DNA from: a virus
IMG/VR virus record: IMGVR_UViG_3300048592_000721
Span: 1 to 59,644 of that record
DNA length: 59,644 nucleotides
Direction: 5' to 3' (one strand)
Shown: piece by piece, positions 17,101-23,819 of the stretch
Layout of the letters: the number at the start of each line of letters is the position of its first letter
Position numbering within the stretch: the stretch's first letter is position 1
Position numbers and translations under genes: made by a program
Notes under the pieces: model-generated
Told to the model about the DNA's origin: nothing
The model's input: only the letters and a program-made list of their open reading frames with translations
Databases searched by the model: none

Positions 17101-17362
17101 TGCGGGATGGGTCAGCCAGTTCAAGCTGCTTTTCCACTTTTGCTGTTTGAAACAAATCAAAGGTACTTTTATCCGTGCTAATTCCCACCAGAATTCTGAT
17201 CTTCTCCGTGCCTTCAAGCGATTGATAAATGGCATAAAACCCGCTTGTGTAAAAATAACCCGACAATACATCGAAAAAACGGGCATCCCTGATAAGGACA
17301 TTGAATCTGTCCTTTAGGCTTTGTCCGTTCTCGTTCGTAATGAAAGTGAGATCTGTGGTCAT
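14174..17362 (-). CDS. phospholipase-D nuclease / SNF2 helicase fusion
   Basis: Protein of 1,062 residues. The N-terminal domain has the HKD nuclease signature (HAKVYIV at about 143, then GSSNLTQSG). It is followed by a superfamily-2 helicase: Walker A DVVGLGKTYIA (about 280), DEAHRFRN, VTATPYNNS and a C-terminal SEGVNLH..QRVGRINR. Such fusions occur in phage-defence modules, where the helicase tracks foreign DNA. It is the first gene of the minus-strand unit; ATG at 17362 is chosen over TTG at 17368. Its promoter must lie between 17363 and about 17430, overlapping divergent leader module C. Role is inferred from domains and partner. Confidence 0.82.
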   Translation of the reverse strand: MTTDLTFITNENGQSLKDRFNVLIRDARFFDVLSGYFYTSGFYAIYQSLEGTEKIRILVGISTDKSTFDLFQTAKVEKQLELADPSRKEAKDLFVNQLTKELEDSLDSKNIELGVAKFIEWIKSGKLEIKVYPSQNIHAKVYIVTFKEGDRDTGRVITGSSNLTQSGLVENLEFNVELKNAADHKFARDKFEQLWLDAVDISDKYIETIETKTWLSQDISPYELYLKLLYEYFKDELNQTDEVFVNYTPENFMRLEYQEQAVLNAKKIVEEYGGVFISDVVGLGKTYIATLLAGQLDGRTLVIAPPVLLDRDNPGSWPNAFSDFRVAADFESIGKLEDLLERDTDKYKNVIIDEAHRFRNEGNRTYEMLAEICRNKRVILVTATPYNNSPWDILSEIKLFQNSKKSTIPNMPDIEDFFKGLAKNLTDLDRQADYEDYLATVRSNSKEIREKVLKYLMVRRTRAEIIDFFGKDMKKQGLRFPDVAAPEPLYYELNDEEDKVFNATMELLSQEFKYARYTPLLYLKKPLDQLEEQSQRNMGKFMKILLIKRLESSFFAFRNSISRFIHSYELFIREFEKGNVYTSKKHTYKIFEYLDNDNDDAVEHLIEEGKAEKYKSSEFRPELLTYLKSDLAILRKVKKLWDTVERDPKLLALLKQLSKNKLLKENKIILFTESKETAEYLTLNINKAHKDQAVCFSGGSGEGVRETIIKNFDAKAKNPRNDYRILVATEVLSEGVNLHRSNVVINYDIPWNPTRMMQRVGRINRVDTKFDTIYTFNFFPTTQANNEIGLKEAAEAKINAFLSLLGGDAALLTEGEPVGSHELFDRLISKKTITGEDGSETSELKYLKIIKDIRDNDEDLFEKIKYLPRKARSGKSNPSLQNSLITYFRKGKVQKFFIAGDNLDAWELDLIAAAETLACTPDEKREKVSEAYYDLLDKNKDAFIAATTEEAMTLQTRKGRGSDEKVLRILMAVFKNTKQLTEEQEAVVQAIIEKLKVGGLPKQTIKATLKALNANNSDWTSPLKVLGLLRMTIPAGLLGSHYVDENPRSAGKREVILSMYLK

Positions 17363-17398
17363 TATCAACCTTTATTTTTTCTATAAACGCATAAAAAA

Positions 17399-17520
17399 AC
17401 CGCCTGCACAATTTGCGGAGGCGGTAGGAATATGCTATCATCACCCTAACGACTGCGCGGCGGAATCGCGTAGTGCATTTCCAAGCCTTGTGAGATTGCC
17501 GTCTCATGAGGCTTTTTTAT
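17399..17520 (+). ncRNA. late leader module C: promoter, hairpin, terminator
   Basis: A second copy of the 952-1077 architecture: ACCGCC (17399-17404)/GGCGGT (17420-17425), -35 TTGCGG (17413-17418), 17-base spacer, extended -10 TGC TATCAT (17436-17441), hairpin ACTGCGCG/CGCGTAGT (17452-17474), and a terminator stem AAGCCT..TGAGA with TCTCA..AGGCTT (17483-17514) plus a T-run. Stem bases differ from module A on both sides while pairing is kept (loop TTGC and GTC preserved), which is evidence for a selected RNA structure. Confidence 0.7.
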
Positions 17521-17570
17521 TTCGCGCAATTATACGCCCAAACAGGTCGAAATCAAAAATAGAATAATTG

Positions 17571-17680
17571 TGCTATAATGCCGCTAATCGACATGGGCAG
17601 GTGAAAACCTATCCCACTCACGCCTGACTGAGTTCACAGAAACCGAGGCGCTCTTAATTGAGCGTCTCGGTTTTTTTTTG
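17571..17680 (+). ncRNA. late leader module D: promoter, hairpin, terminator
   Basis: Extended -10 TGCTATAAT (17571-17579), hairpin TGGG.AGGT gaaa ACCT.TCCCA (17594-17615), a conserved GCCTGACTGA core, and a strong terminator ACCGAGGCGCTC/GAGCGTCTCGGT followed by nine Ts (to 17680). It parallels module B before the holin. It precedes the scaffold-capsid-tail operon, which then has no other clear promoter, so readthrough of this terminator may control the structural genes. Confidence 0.68.
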
Positions 17681-17736
17681 TTAATTCGGCGGGACATCTA
17701 CGACGCAATGCCAGCGGCAATGGCAGGAGACTCAAA

Positions 17737-18459
17737 ATGAACAACTTACTTCTTCGACCTCGTGTGTTTTATGACGCTAACTCCAGCGGTGGTGGTGGAG
17801 GATCAAACAACGGTTCCAATGGCGACGGAGGGAACGGTCAAGGTCAACAACTTGAAGATTTATTCAAGGTGCTTGAACGCTATCCCCAAGAAGCAAAGGA
17901 CAAGGTTTTTGGCGCACGAGCAACGCAGGCACGGAACAGCGCAATTACGGATTTGCTCAAGGAATTGGGCGTAGAAAGCGCCGAATCCCTGAAAGCCGTC
18001 ATCACGAAGGCAAAAGAAGCCGACGACGCGCAGAAATCCGAACTGCAAAAGGCGCTGGACAAGGCAACTACGGCAGAGAAGGTTCTCGCCGACCAGAAGA
18101 CTGCTCACGATACCGCCCTCGCGGAACTCGAAAAGCGGATTCAGGACAGCGAGATCAAGATCGCCGCCGGGCGCGAAGTCAAGGACAAGGACGGGAAGGT
18201 TATCCGCCCGAAATTCCGTGAAGACGCTCTCGATGTGGTTCTGACCACTCTCGACCGCAAAGCCATTGTCCTGAAAGACGGCGCGTACAACGGCATCGAA
18301 GAAGCCCTGACAGAGTTGGCGACGGCAAAGACCTTCCTGCTGGAAGCGGAGCCGACGACAACCACAAAAGGCTCTCCAACGGACAACAAATTCCGCAAGC
18401 CGAATAAACCAAAATCCAATACGGAGGATGACGAAAAGCCATTCTTCCAAACACTGTAG
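17737..18459 (+). CDS. capsid scaffold protein
   Basis: Protein of 240 residues: Gly/Asn-rich N-terminus, then a long helical coiled region (about 40-140) rich in Lys, Ala and Glu, and a charged C-terminus ending FFQTL. Scaffolds with this composition lie just before the decoration and major capsid genes, as here. It guides procapsid assembly and is normally removed before DNA packaging. A GGAGA ribosome site precedes ATG. Confidence 0.8.
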   Translation: MNNLLLRPRVFYDANSSGGGGGSNNGSNGDGGNGQGQQLEDLFKVLERYPQEAKDKVFGARATQARNSAITDLLKELGVESAESLKAVITKAKEADDAQKSELQKALDKATTAEKVLADQKTAHDTALAELEKRIQDSEIKIAAGREVKDKDGKVIRPKFREDALDVVLTTLDRKAIVLKDGAYNGIEEALTELATAKTFLLEAEPTTTTKGSPTDNKFRKPNKPKSNTEDDEKPFFQTL

Positions 18460-18468
18460 GAGATTCTC

Positions 18469-18906
18469 ATGACTGACATTGCACTCGATACCAGTCGCAA
18501 AGTAAACGTGGTCTTTGCTGAGGAAGCGGAGATCCGCGACTTCAAAGAAGCCGAAACCCTCTCTGTGGGCGACTCGGTTTACATCACCGCCGCAGGCAAG
18601 GCTTTGAAAACCAATGCCGACGGCGTAGCCCCCGCGAAAGCGCAGGGGCGTGGGATCGTCACCATGCGCACCGGCTCGACCGTAAGCGTGATGAAAAAGG
18701 GATACCTTGCGGGGTATGACCTTTCAGCGCTCGATTATGACGCGCAGTTGTTCCTCAGCGAGACAGCGGGAAAACTGGCGGACGCTGCCGGGACCATCCC
18801 TGTTCCGTGTGGGCGCGTTTCGTGCCTGACCAACGACAGCCAGACCAAAATTCTGTATGTCGAATTCGACTGGATCAACCAGTTTGCCGCTCCCGAAGGA
18901 GGCTAA
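18469..18906 (+). CDS. capsid decoration protein (DUF2190-like)
   Basis: Protein of 145 residues, nearly all beta-strand, with the repeated pattern of DUF2190-type head stabilisation proteins (SVGDSVYITAAGKALKTN, then GRGIVTMRTGSTVSVMKKG). These trimerise on the capsid surface. It lies between scaffold and major capsid with only a few bases on each side, so it is co-translated. Start ATG has a GGAGA site. Confidence 0.75.
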   Translation: MTDIALDTSRKVNVVFAEEAEIRDFKEAETLSVGDSVYITAAGKALKTNADGVAPAKAQGRGIVTMRTGSTVSVMKKGYLAGYDLSALDYDAQLFLSETAGKLADAAGTIPVPCGRVSCLTNDSQTKILYVEFDWINQFAAPEGG

Positions 18907-18909
18907 CCC

Positions 18910-19989
18910 ATGCCTGCACCTACTACCATCGCCGGTATCCTCGATATTGCGGATTCCGAAAACACTTATGTAAACCAGGTTGGTCAAGTGAATGTGTACG
19001 ATGCCATTGGGGAGTACACAGCATTGCTCAACGCCAACCTCAACCTGATCACCGGTCTTTTTGTCGAGAAAACCACGACCAACGTCCAGTGGACATACCA
19101 CCTGCCCGGTAACCGCCAGTTGCAGCGTCAGGGTGGTATGGCTCGCGCTGGTGAACAGAAGTTCAAGGCTTCGTATGGCGTGGCGCTGCCCATCTTCCAA
19201 TTTGGCGACGCGCTCGGCGGAGATTGGATCAACATGGCGTATATGACCATCGCCGATGTTGACCGCCAGGTGGCTGAAATCAAACTCGGCGCACGGCGTT
19301 TGATGCGTAAGGAAATCCTCACAGCGTTATTCAACAATGCAGACCTATCCTACGATGATTTGAAATGGGATACGTTGACCATTCGCGGCTTGGCGAATGG
19401 CGACTCGGTCTACTACCCGCCTCTGCCTGGCGTGGATGATCTGGCGACTGCCAACCACTATGGCGAGACAAATTATGCAGTCAGCGCGATTGATGACGAC
19501 CACGATCCGATCAAGTGGCACGCGGACAAACTGCACGCCCGCTTCCCCGATGAAATGGACGGCTTGGTTTTCATCGCTGCAAATATGTCGCCTTATGTGA
19601 AAGAACTGACAGCGTTCCTCGAAGTTGGCGACCCGCGCATTGCGAAAGGCGGACTGGCTGACAGGCTGAACGGCTTGCCCGGTGGTTTGCCCGGACGTGT
19701 GATCGGGCGCGCGCATGAAGTTTGGGTCGTCGAGTGGGCGGACGTGCCGAGCAATTACTCGGTCAGCCTTGCGCCGTCCTACGAAAAGCCGCTGCAGAAG
19801 CGCATTGACATCCCCGAAGCGAACCTGCCGAGCGACCTGACTCTCGTCAAGGTCAGCGACAAGTTCCCGCTGGAGAAATCCGATTGGGTGTGGCGCTTCG
19901 GTCTCGGCGTGGTCAACCGTCTCAACGGCTTTGTGCTGGAATGCGGTACTGGTGGAACCTACACCGTGCCGACCAGCCTCGTTCGCTAA
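18910..19989 (+). CDS. major capsid protein
   Basis: Protein of 359 residues in the size range of HK97-fold capsid proteins. It follows scaffold and decoration genes and precedes the connector genes. A capsid-like E-loop region (QWTYHLPGNRQLQRQGG) precedes a long helix with VAEIKLGARRLMRKEILTAL and the P-domain (VFIAANMSPYVKELTAF). No protease domain is present, so the scaffold is presumably removed without a dedicated head protease, or a host protease acts. Confidence 0.85.
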   Translation: MPAPTTIAGILDIADSENTYVNQVGQVNVYDAIGEYTALLNANLNLITGLFVEKTTTNVQWTYHLPGNRQLQRQGGMARAGEQKFKASYGVALPIFQFGDALGGDWINMAYMTIADVDRQVAEIKLGARRLMRKEILTALFNNADLSYDDLKWDTLTIRGLANGDSVYYPPLPGVDDLATANHYGETNYAVSAIDDDHDPIKWHADKLHARFPDEMDGLVFIAANMSPYVKELTAFLEVGDPRIAKGGLADRLNGLPGGLPGRVIGRAHEVWVVEWADVPSNYSVSLAPSYEKPLQKRIDIPEANLPSDLTLVKVSDKFPLEKSDWVWRFGLGVVNRLNGFVLECGTGGTYTVPTSLVR

Positions 19990-19999
19990 CAGGTGACGC

Positions 20000-20239
20000 A
20001 TGGCTACCGAATTAGCAATGGCAATGCGCCGCTTGAAGGCGCAAGAAACACTGGTACGGCATGTGGCTGACCTCAATCGCAAGATGGATTTGGTCATGGC
20101 GAAACTCGGCATTGTGGAGGAAGTCCCTGGTGACTCCGTAGCGGTTGAAGCCACAGACGAAGCACCTGCCGCTGTGGTCGAACCCAAGGCGGATAAAGTC
20201 CCTGCCGTCGTGGTCGAACCGAAATCCAAGAAGAAGTAA
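20000..20239 (+). CDS. small acidic-repeat protein between capsid and connector
   Basis: Protein of 79 residues: an N-terminal helix (MAMRRLKAQETLVRHV..RKMDLVM) and a Val/Pro/Ala-rich tail with two near repeats of VVEPK ending in lysines. Composition suggests an exposed, flexible tail. No family recognised. It ends at a strong terminator. Confidence 0.65.
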   Translation: MATELAMAMRRLKAQETLVRHVADLNRKMDLVMAKLGIVEEVPGDSVAVEATDEAPAAVVEPKADKVPAVVVEPKSKKK

Positions 20240-20244
20240 CCACG

Positions 20245-20272
20245 AGCGGGACGGGATGATCCCCGTCCCGCT
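20245..20272 (+). terminator. intrinsic hairpin after the capsid genes
   Basis: AGCGGGACGGG pairs perfectly with CCCGTCCCGCT around a six-base loop; only TATT follows. It probably trims or attenuates the operon after the highly expressed capsid gene. Confidence 0.6.
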
Positions 20273-20295
20273 TATTAAATTATCTGGATAAGAAA

Positions 20296-20727
20296 ATGGC
20301 ACTTACCCGCGCACAAATCGAATCCGTATTGGTCTCGCGCTGCAAGAAGCGCATGGAGTTTGTCGAGTTTGCGATTACGACAAACGGAAGCAATACTGAC
20401 CTGAATGACCCGATCTGCACTGCGTTGCAGATCATGGGTATCAACCCCGCGAATATCGCCATCATCACTGATAGCGACCTTGTAACCGTGACGGACGCCG
20501 CGAAACTCTGTGATCTGGCTGAGGTTAGGTTGCTGGAAAATATCCTGGGAAACTCGGATAAGGTCACGCTTCAAGCTGCCAGTGGGACCGAGCATTTTAG
20601 CAATTTCAATGATGCGCTGGAAAAGATGATTGCGCGAAAGCAAGCCGAAGTCCAGAAAAAATACGGCGTAGGCTTGGGAAGCCTGCAATCTGGCAAATTA
20701 AGCATGTCCTTCCAATCAAAGCCATGA
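20296..20727 (+). CDS. head-tail connector (adaptor) protein
   Basis: Protein of 143 residues, predominantly helical, first gene after the capsid block. That is where HK97 gp6-type adaptors that extend the portal ring are found. Overlaps the next gene by four bases (ATGA). The family assignment is by position and size; the sequence shows no decisive motif. Confidence 0.55.
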   Translation: MALTRAQIESVLVSRCKKRMEFVEFAITTNGSNTDLNDPICTALQIMGINPANIAIITDSDLVTVTDAAKLCDLAEVRLLENILGNSDKVTLQAASGTEHFSNFNDALEKMIARKQAEVQKKYGVGLGSLQSGKLSMSFQSKP

Positions 20728-21131
20728 TTACCAATACCCCAATGACCGTCTACAACAAGTATGTCGAGAGCCGCGCCGAAAAATACCAGCGCACGGTGAT
20801 CTCGGCTGTGCTGTGGGACTCATCCAGCGCGACGGTCAAACGAAAGTCTGCCGACGTGCAGGATAACAAGGCGGTCATTGCCATACCGTTCTCCGTGGGT
20901 GCGGCGTACAAAACTGCCAAAGCCTGGGCTGCGCTTGTAGCCAAGACTGCAAACTGGACGCTGCAAGAGGGCGACGTGGTCGTGCGCGGAAGCGTGACAG
21001 ATGAAATTTCCAGCTTGTTTACCATGTCGGCGTTGCGTGCCAAATATGACGATGTTCTTGAAATCGTCTCGGTCAGCCGCATGGATCAGGGTTCGCCGAA
21101 TACTCATCATTGGGAGATTCTCTGCAAATGA
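20724..21131 (+). CDS. head-closure / minor capsid protein 1-like
   Basis: Protein of 135 residues with beta-rich character and a C-terminal strand typical of head-closure proteins (VLEIVSVSRMDQGSPNTHHW). It is the first of three consecutive genes matching the minor capsid 1-2-3 order of Firmicute siphophages, where they build the neck. Starts by ATGA overlap and overlaps the next start by four bases. Confidence 0.6.
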   Translation: MITNTPMTVYNKYVESRAEKYQRTVISAVLWDSSSATVKRKSADVQDNKAVIAIPFSVGAAYKTAKAWAALVAKTANWTLQEGDVVVRGSVTDEISSLFTMSALRAKYDDVLEIVSVSRMDQGSPNTHHWEILCK

Positions 21132-21523
21132 CCCCTCCGAAAATTATTATCCCTCGCGGTGCCATCTTCCAAACCAAAAGCGGCAAGGCAAAGCTGGAAT
21201 GGAATACCACCTTTCAGCGGTGGCAGGGAAACTTCTCTGCTGCTCAGCGTTTCGTTGATAGCGAAGTGCTGAGATTATCAGAACCGTATATACCGCTCTT
21301 GACCTCGATGCTCATCAAGTCGGGCATTTTGGGAACGGACATTGGCTCTGGTTTGGTCGAATGGATTGCCCCTTACGCGAAGGCGCAGTATTTCAGCAAG
21401 CGCAAGCCTGGCAGTCAAACGGGACCGCTGCGGGGTCCGCTATGGTTCGAGCGTATGAAACCTGTCCACCGTAACAGAATTGTTGCTGGTGCGCGGCGGA
21501 TTGCAGGGAGCGGCGCAAGATGA
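21128..21523 (+). CDS. minor capsid protein 2-like (neck protein)
   Basis: Protein of 131 residues. The family pattern is visible: AQRFVDSEVLRLSEPYIPLL, then SGILGTDIGSG and WIAPYAKAQYF. It matches the minor capsid 2 family, which acts at the head-tail neck. ATG at 21128 overlaps the previous stop; the longer reading frame upstream is not used. Confidence 0.7.
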   Translation: MTPPKIIIPRGAIFQTKSGKAKLEWNTTFQRWQGNFSAAQRFVDSEVLRLSEPYIPLLTSMLIKSGILGTDIGSGLVEWIAPYAKAQYFSKRKPGSQTGPLRGPLWFERMKPVHRNRIVAGARRIAGSGAR

Positions 21524-21933
21524 GCATGATTACCGCTGTGCGTAATTTCCTGCTGAATTATCCGCCTATGGCTGACAGCCTGATCCATGTGGATGCGCTT
21601 GGAGAAAACCCAACCGAATACGCCGTGATTCCGCTGCCTGGTGATCGTAAGAAAAAGCAGTATCTGGATGGCGGCTCGGATCGTGAATATCCCTTCTTGA
21701 TTCAATCCGTGGAGTCCACAGCCGACGAATTGGAGCGCCTCGAAAACAGCGGCTTTTACGAGGTGCTTGCAGATTGGCTGGAGGATCAAACCGAAGCGGG
21801 CAACCTGCCAGCCCTGAGCGCAGGCAAGACCGCAGAATCCATTGAAGCCGTTTCGTGGGGCTTTGTCTACGAACAAGGCGCAAGCGACACGGGAATCTAT
21901 CAAATCACGTGCGTTTTGAAATATGAGCAATAA
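21520..21933 (+). CDS. tail terminator / minor capsid 3-like
   Basis: Protein of 137 residues. LIHVDALGEN, then YPFLIQSV and a C-terminal YQITCVLKYE are characteristic of the minor capsid 3 / tail-completion family that caps the tail tube. It overlaps the preceding gene by four bases and directly precedes the tail tube gene. Confidence 0.7.
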   Translation: MSMITAVRNFLLNYPPMADSLIHVDALGENPTEYAVIPLPGDRKKKQYLDGGSDREYPFLIQSVESTADELERLENSGFYEVLADWLEDQTEAGNLPALSAGKTAESIEAVSWGFVYEQGASDTGIYQITCVLKYEQ

Positions 21934-21945
21934 CAGGAGTAAAGC

Positions 21946-22428
21946 ATGACTACGAAAATCAAAAGTTCACAGGTGAAAACCTTCCTCAATACCACGCCTT
22001 CCACCACAGCGACCTACAACCTAATTGGGGACGGCGTGCCCTCGCTGGAAACAGACTACAGCCCGAAGACCACCGAGGAAACCTACGTCCATCAGGACAA
22101 TGGCAGCATCAGTGTTGACAGTTACGCTCCCAAGATTTCCGTTGAACAGACTGCAAAACTTGGAGATGCCGCATTTGCCTTCATTGATGGTTTACGGCAA
22201 AGCCGCGCAGTGCAAGGCGACGCGGAAACGGATATTGTCGATGTCTGGCTCTATGAAACACCCGCAGAGGGAGCGTATCCTGCCGAGAAGCAGCCTGTCG
22301 CCATTCAAATCGACAGCATGACGCGCGAAGGCGGCGTGCCGATGAAGATTAAGTACACCATCAACTACGTCGGTGATCCCATTCTCGGCACTTTCAACCC
22401 GACCACTGGCGCGTTCACCGCTTCCTAA
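21946..22428 (+). CDS. major tail tube protein
   Basis: Protein of 160 residues, strongly beta-structured, located between tail terminator and chaperone genes. KYTINYVGDPILGTFN near the C-terminus resembles the conserved strand of siphophage tube proteins. It polymerises into the tail tube around the tape measure. AGGAGTAAAGC before ATG is a strong ribosome site, as expected for an abundant protein. Confidence 0.8.
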   Translation: MTTKIKSSQVKTFLNTTPSTTATYNLIGDGVPSLETDYSPKTTEETYVHQDNGSISVDSYAPKISVEQTAKLGDAAFAFIDGLRQSRAVQGDAETDIVDVWLYETPAEGAYPAEKQPVAIQIDSMTREGGVPMKIKYTINYVGDPILGTFNPTTGAFTAS

Positions 22429-22436
22429 CCAATAGC

Positions 22437-22464
22437 GATGAAGGATGAGTAATCATCCTTCATC
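22437..22464 (+). terminator. perfect 12-bp hairpin after the tail tube gene
   Basis: GATGAAGGATGA pairs with TCATCCTTCATC across GTAA. No T-run follows, so it may be an mRNA-stabilising or attenuating hairpin between the abundant tube gene and the scarce chaperone gene. Confidence 0.5.
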
Positions 22465-22478
22465 TGCATGAGGATCAC

Positions 22479-22928
22479 ATGGAAAAAACCCTTCAAATCA
22501 ACACTGGAATAGTAGACCTGGCGATTGTCCGCGACGGGATCAGTGTTGGCACGCTTTCATTCAATCCGACTGATACCCTGTTTGCTGAGCGCTTTTATGC
22601 CTTGCTTGGCGAACTGCAAAAGAACCTCAAAGAATATAAAGAGCGCGGCATCGAACTAAGCAAAAATGGCAATGACAAAGACGGGGTGCCGGTAAACGTA
22701 GAAGCGCATATTGCCCTACAAATCGAGTTGTGTAACTACCTCCGCGAAAAGACAGACAAGATTTTCGGCGAAGGCACTGCTCAAAAACTTTTCGGCGAAG
22801 TCCGCAATCTCGAAGTTTATCAACAGTTCTTTGACGGGATTCTTCCGTTCTTCCAGCAGGCGCGCGCTGAGAAAGTTGCGAAGTACACCACGAATGCCAG
22901 CGTAAAGCGTAACAGGAGAAAACGATGA
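22479..22928 (+). CDS. tail assembly chaperone-like protein
   Basis: Protein of 149 residues in the slot between tube and tape measure occupied by chaperones. The early part (TLSFNPTDTLFAERFYAL) and the later FGEVRNLEVYQQFFDGILPF resemble the phage chaperone family that binds the tape measure. The C-terminus is basic. Overlaps the next gene by four bases. No slippery heptamer was seen at its end. Confidence 0.65.
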   Translation: MEKTLQINTGIVDLAIVRDGISVGTLSFNPTDTLFAERFYALLGELQKNLKEYKERGIELSKNGNDKDGVPVNVEAHIALQIELCNYLREKTDKIFGEGTAQKLFGEVRNLEVYQQFFDGILPFFQQARAEKVAKYTTNASVKRNRRKR

Positions 22929-23239
22929 CAGAGTCGCCGAAATACCTTGTGACAGTTGTTTCAACGCGGGGCATGATCAGCCGTTCTGCGCCGACCCCTA
23001 CTGCGGGAAAGTCCAGAGACTTGCCTGTTGGGTCTGTTCATTTTTGTTACGAAATCACCTCTATGATGGACGGGGTTTTGTATGCGCGGCTTTCACCTGT
23101 TGGCGTAAAACCAGAATGGGCGCGGGTACAAGAGCGAGACGGCTCGATAGTCTACCTGACCTATGCGGCTTACGAAAGTGAAGCATCCCAAATTATCGCC
23201 GTGCTGAATCGGATCGCCATCGCGCTTGAAAAACAGTGA
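22925..23239 (+). CDS. small protein of unknown function in the tail operon
   Basis: Protein of 104 residues: a beta-rich first half (VHFCYEITSMMDGVLYARLS) and a helical end. Overlaps both neighbours by four bases (ATGA, GTGA), so it belongs to the chaperone group, but I recognise no family. Confidence 0.6.
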   Translation: MTESPKYLVTVVSTRGMISRSAPTPTAGKSRDLPVGSVHFCYEITSMMDGVLYARLSPVGVKPEWARVQERDGSIVYLTYAAYESEASQIIAVLNRIAIALEKQ

Positions 23240-23808
23240 ACATTCTCGTTGATAGTCTGCCTGAGACAGTCGAAATCGGCGGCAGGGTGTACCAACTCAA
23301 CACCGATTTCCGACCATGCCTAAGAACCATTATGGCGTGCGAGGATGCGAGTTTGACGGGGTACGAAAAAGCGCTGGTAATTCTTGCCAACCTTTTTCCA
23401 GAAATCCCCGACGACATCGACTCCGCGCTGGAGAAAGCCCAATGGTTTCTTGACGGCGGGGAACGCCAGCAAGAGACCGAAGAGCGACATCCACGAGTCT
23501 ATGCGTTTACGAAGGATGCGAACTTCATTTTCGCGGCGTTTCGCCAAACACACGGAATCGACCTGCAAATCGAGAACCTCCATTGGTGGAAGTTCATTGC
23601 GCTTTTTATGGATGTAGGAGGCGAAACAACCTTTAGTCAGCTTACCGCTCTCCGCAAGCGTGTAAAAACAGGCAAGGCGACAAAGGAAGAACGCGCCGCG
23701 GCGAAAGAACTGGGAGATGTCTTTGACATCGAAGACGCAGAGACTCGTACTCTGGAAGACCTCGAAGCCGAAGAAGAATTTATGAAGGCGTTGAATTTGC
23801 GCCAATAA
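23236..23808 (+). CDS. phage Gp15-family tail protein
   Basis: Protein of 190 residues starting at GTG (overlap GTGA with the previous stop). The Gp15 pattern is visible: YQLNTDFRPCLRTIMACED, later YAFTKDANFIFAAFRQTHGI and LHWWKFIALFMDV. Proteins of this family lie just upstream of the tape measure in Gram-positive-type siphophages and probably serve as a second chaperone. Confidence 0.8.
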   Translation: MNILVDSLPETVEIGGRVYQLNTDFRPCLRTIMACEDASLTGYEKALVILANLFPEIPDDIDSALEKAQWFLDGGERQQETEERHPRVYAFTKDANFIFAAFRQTHGIDLQIENLHWWKFIALFMDVGGETTFSQLTALRKRVKTGKATKEERAAAKELGDVFDIEDAETRTLEDLEAEEEFMKALNLRQ

Positions 23809-23819
23809 CAGGAAACATA

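Noticed and set aside
22479-22928. Programmed frameshift between the two tail chaperone genes
   Set aside because: No slippery heptamer or continuing frame is seen; the genes overlap by ATGA.
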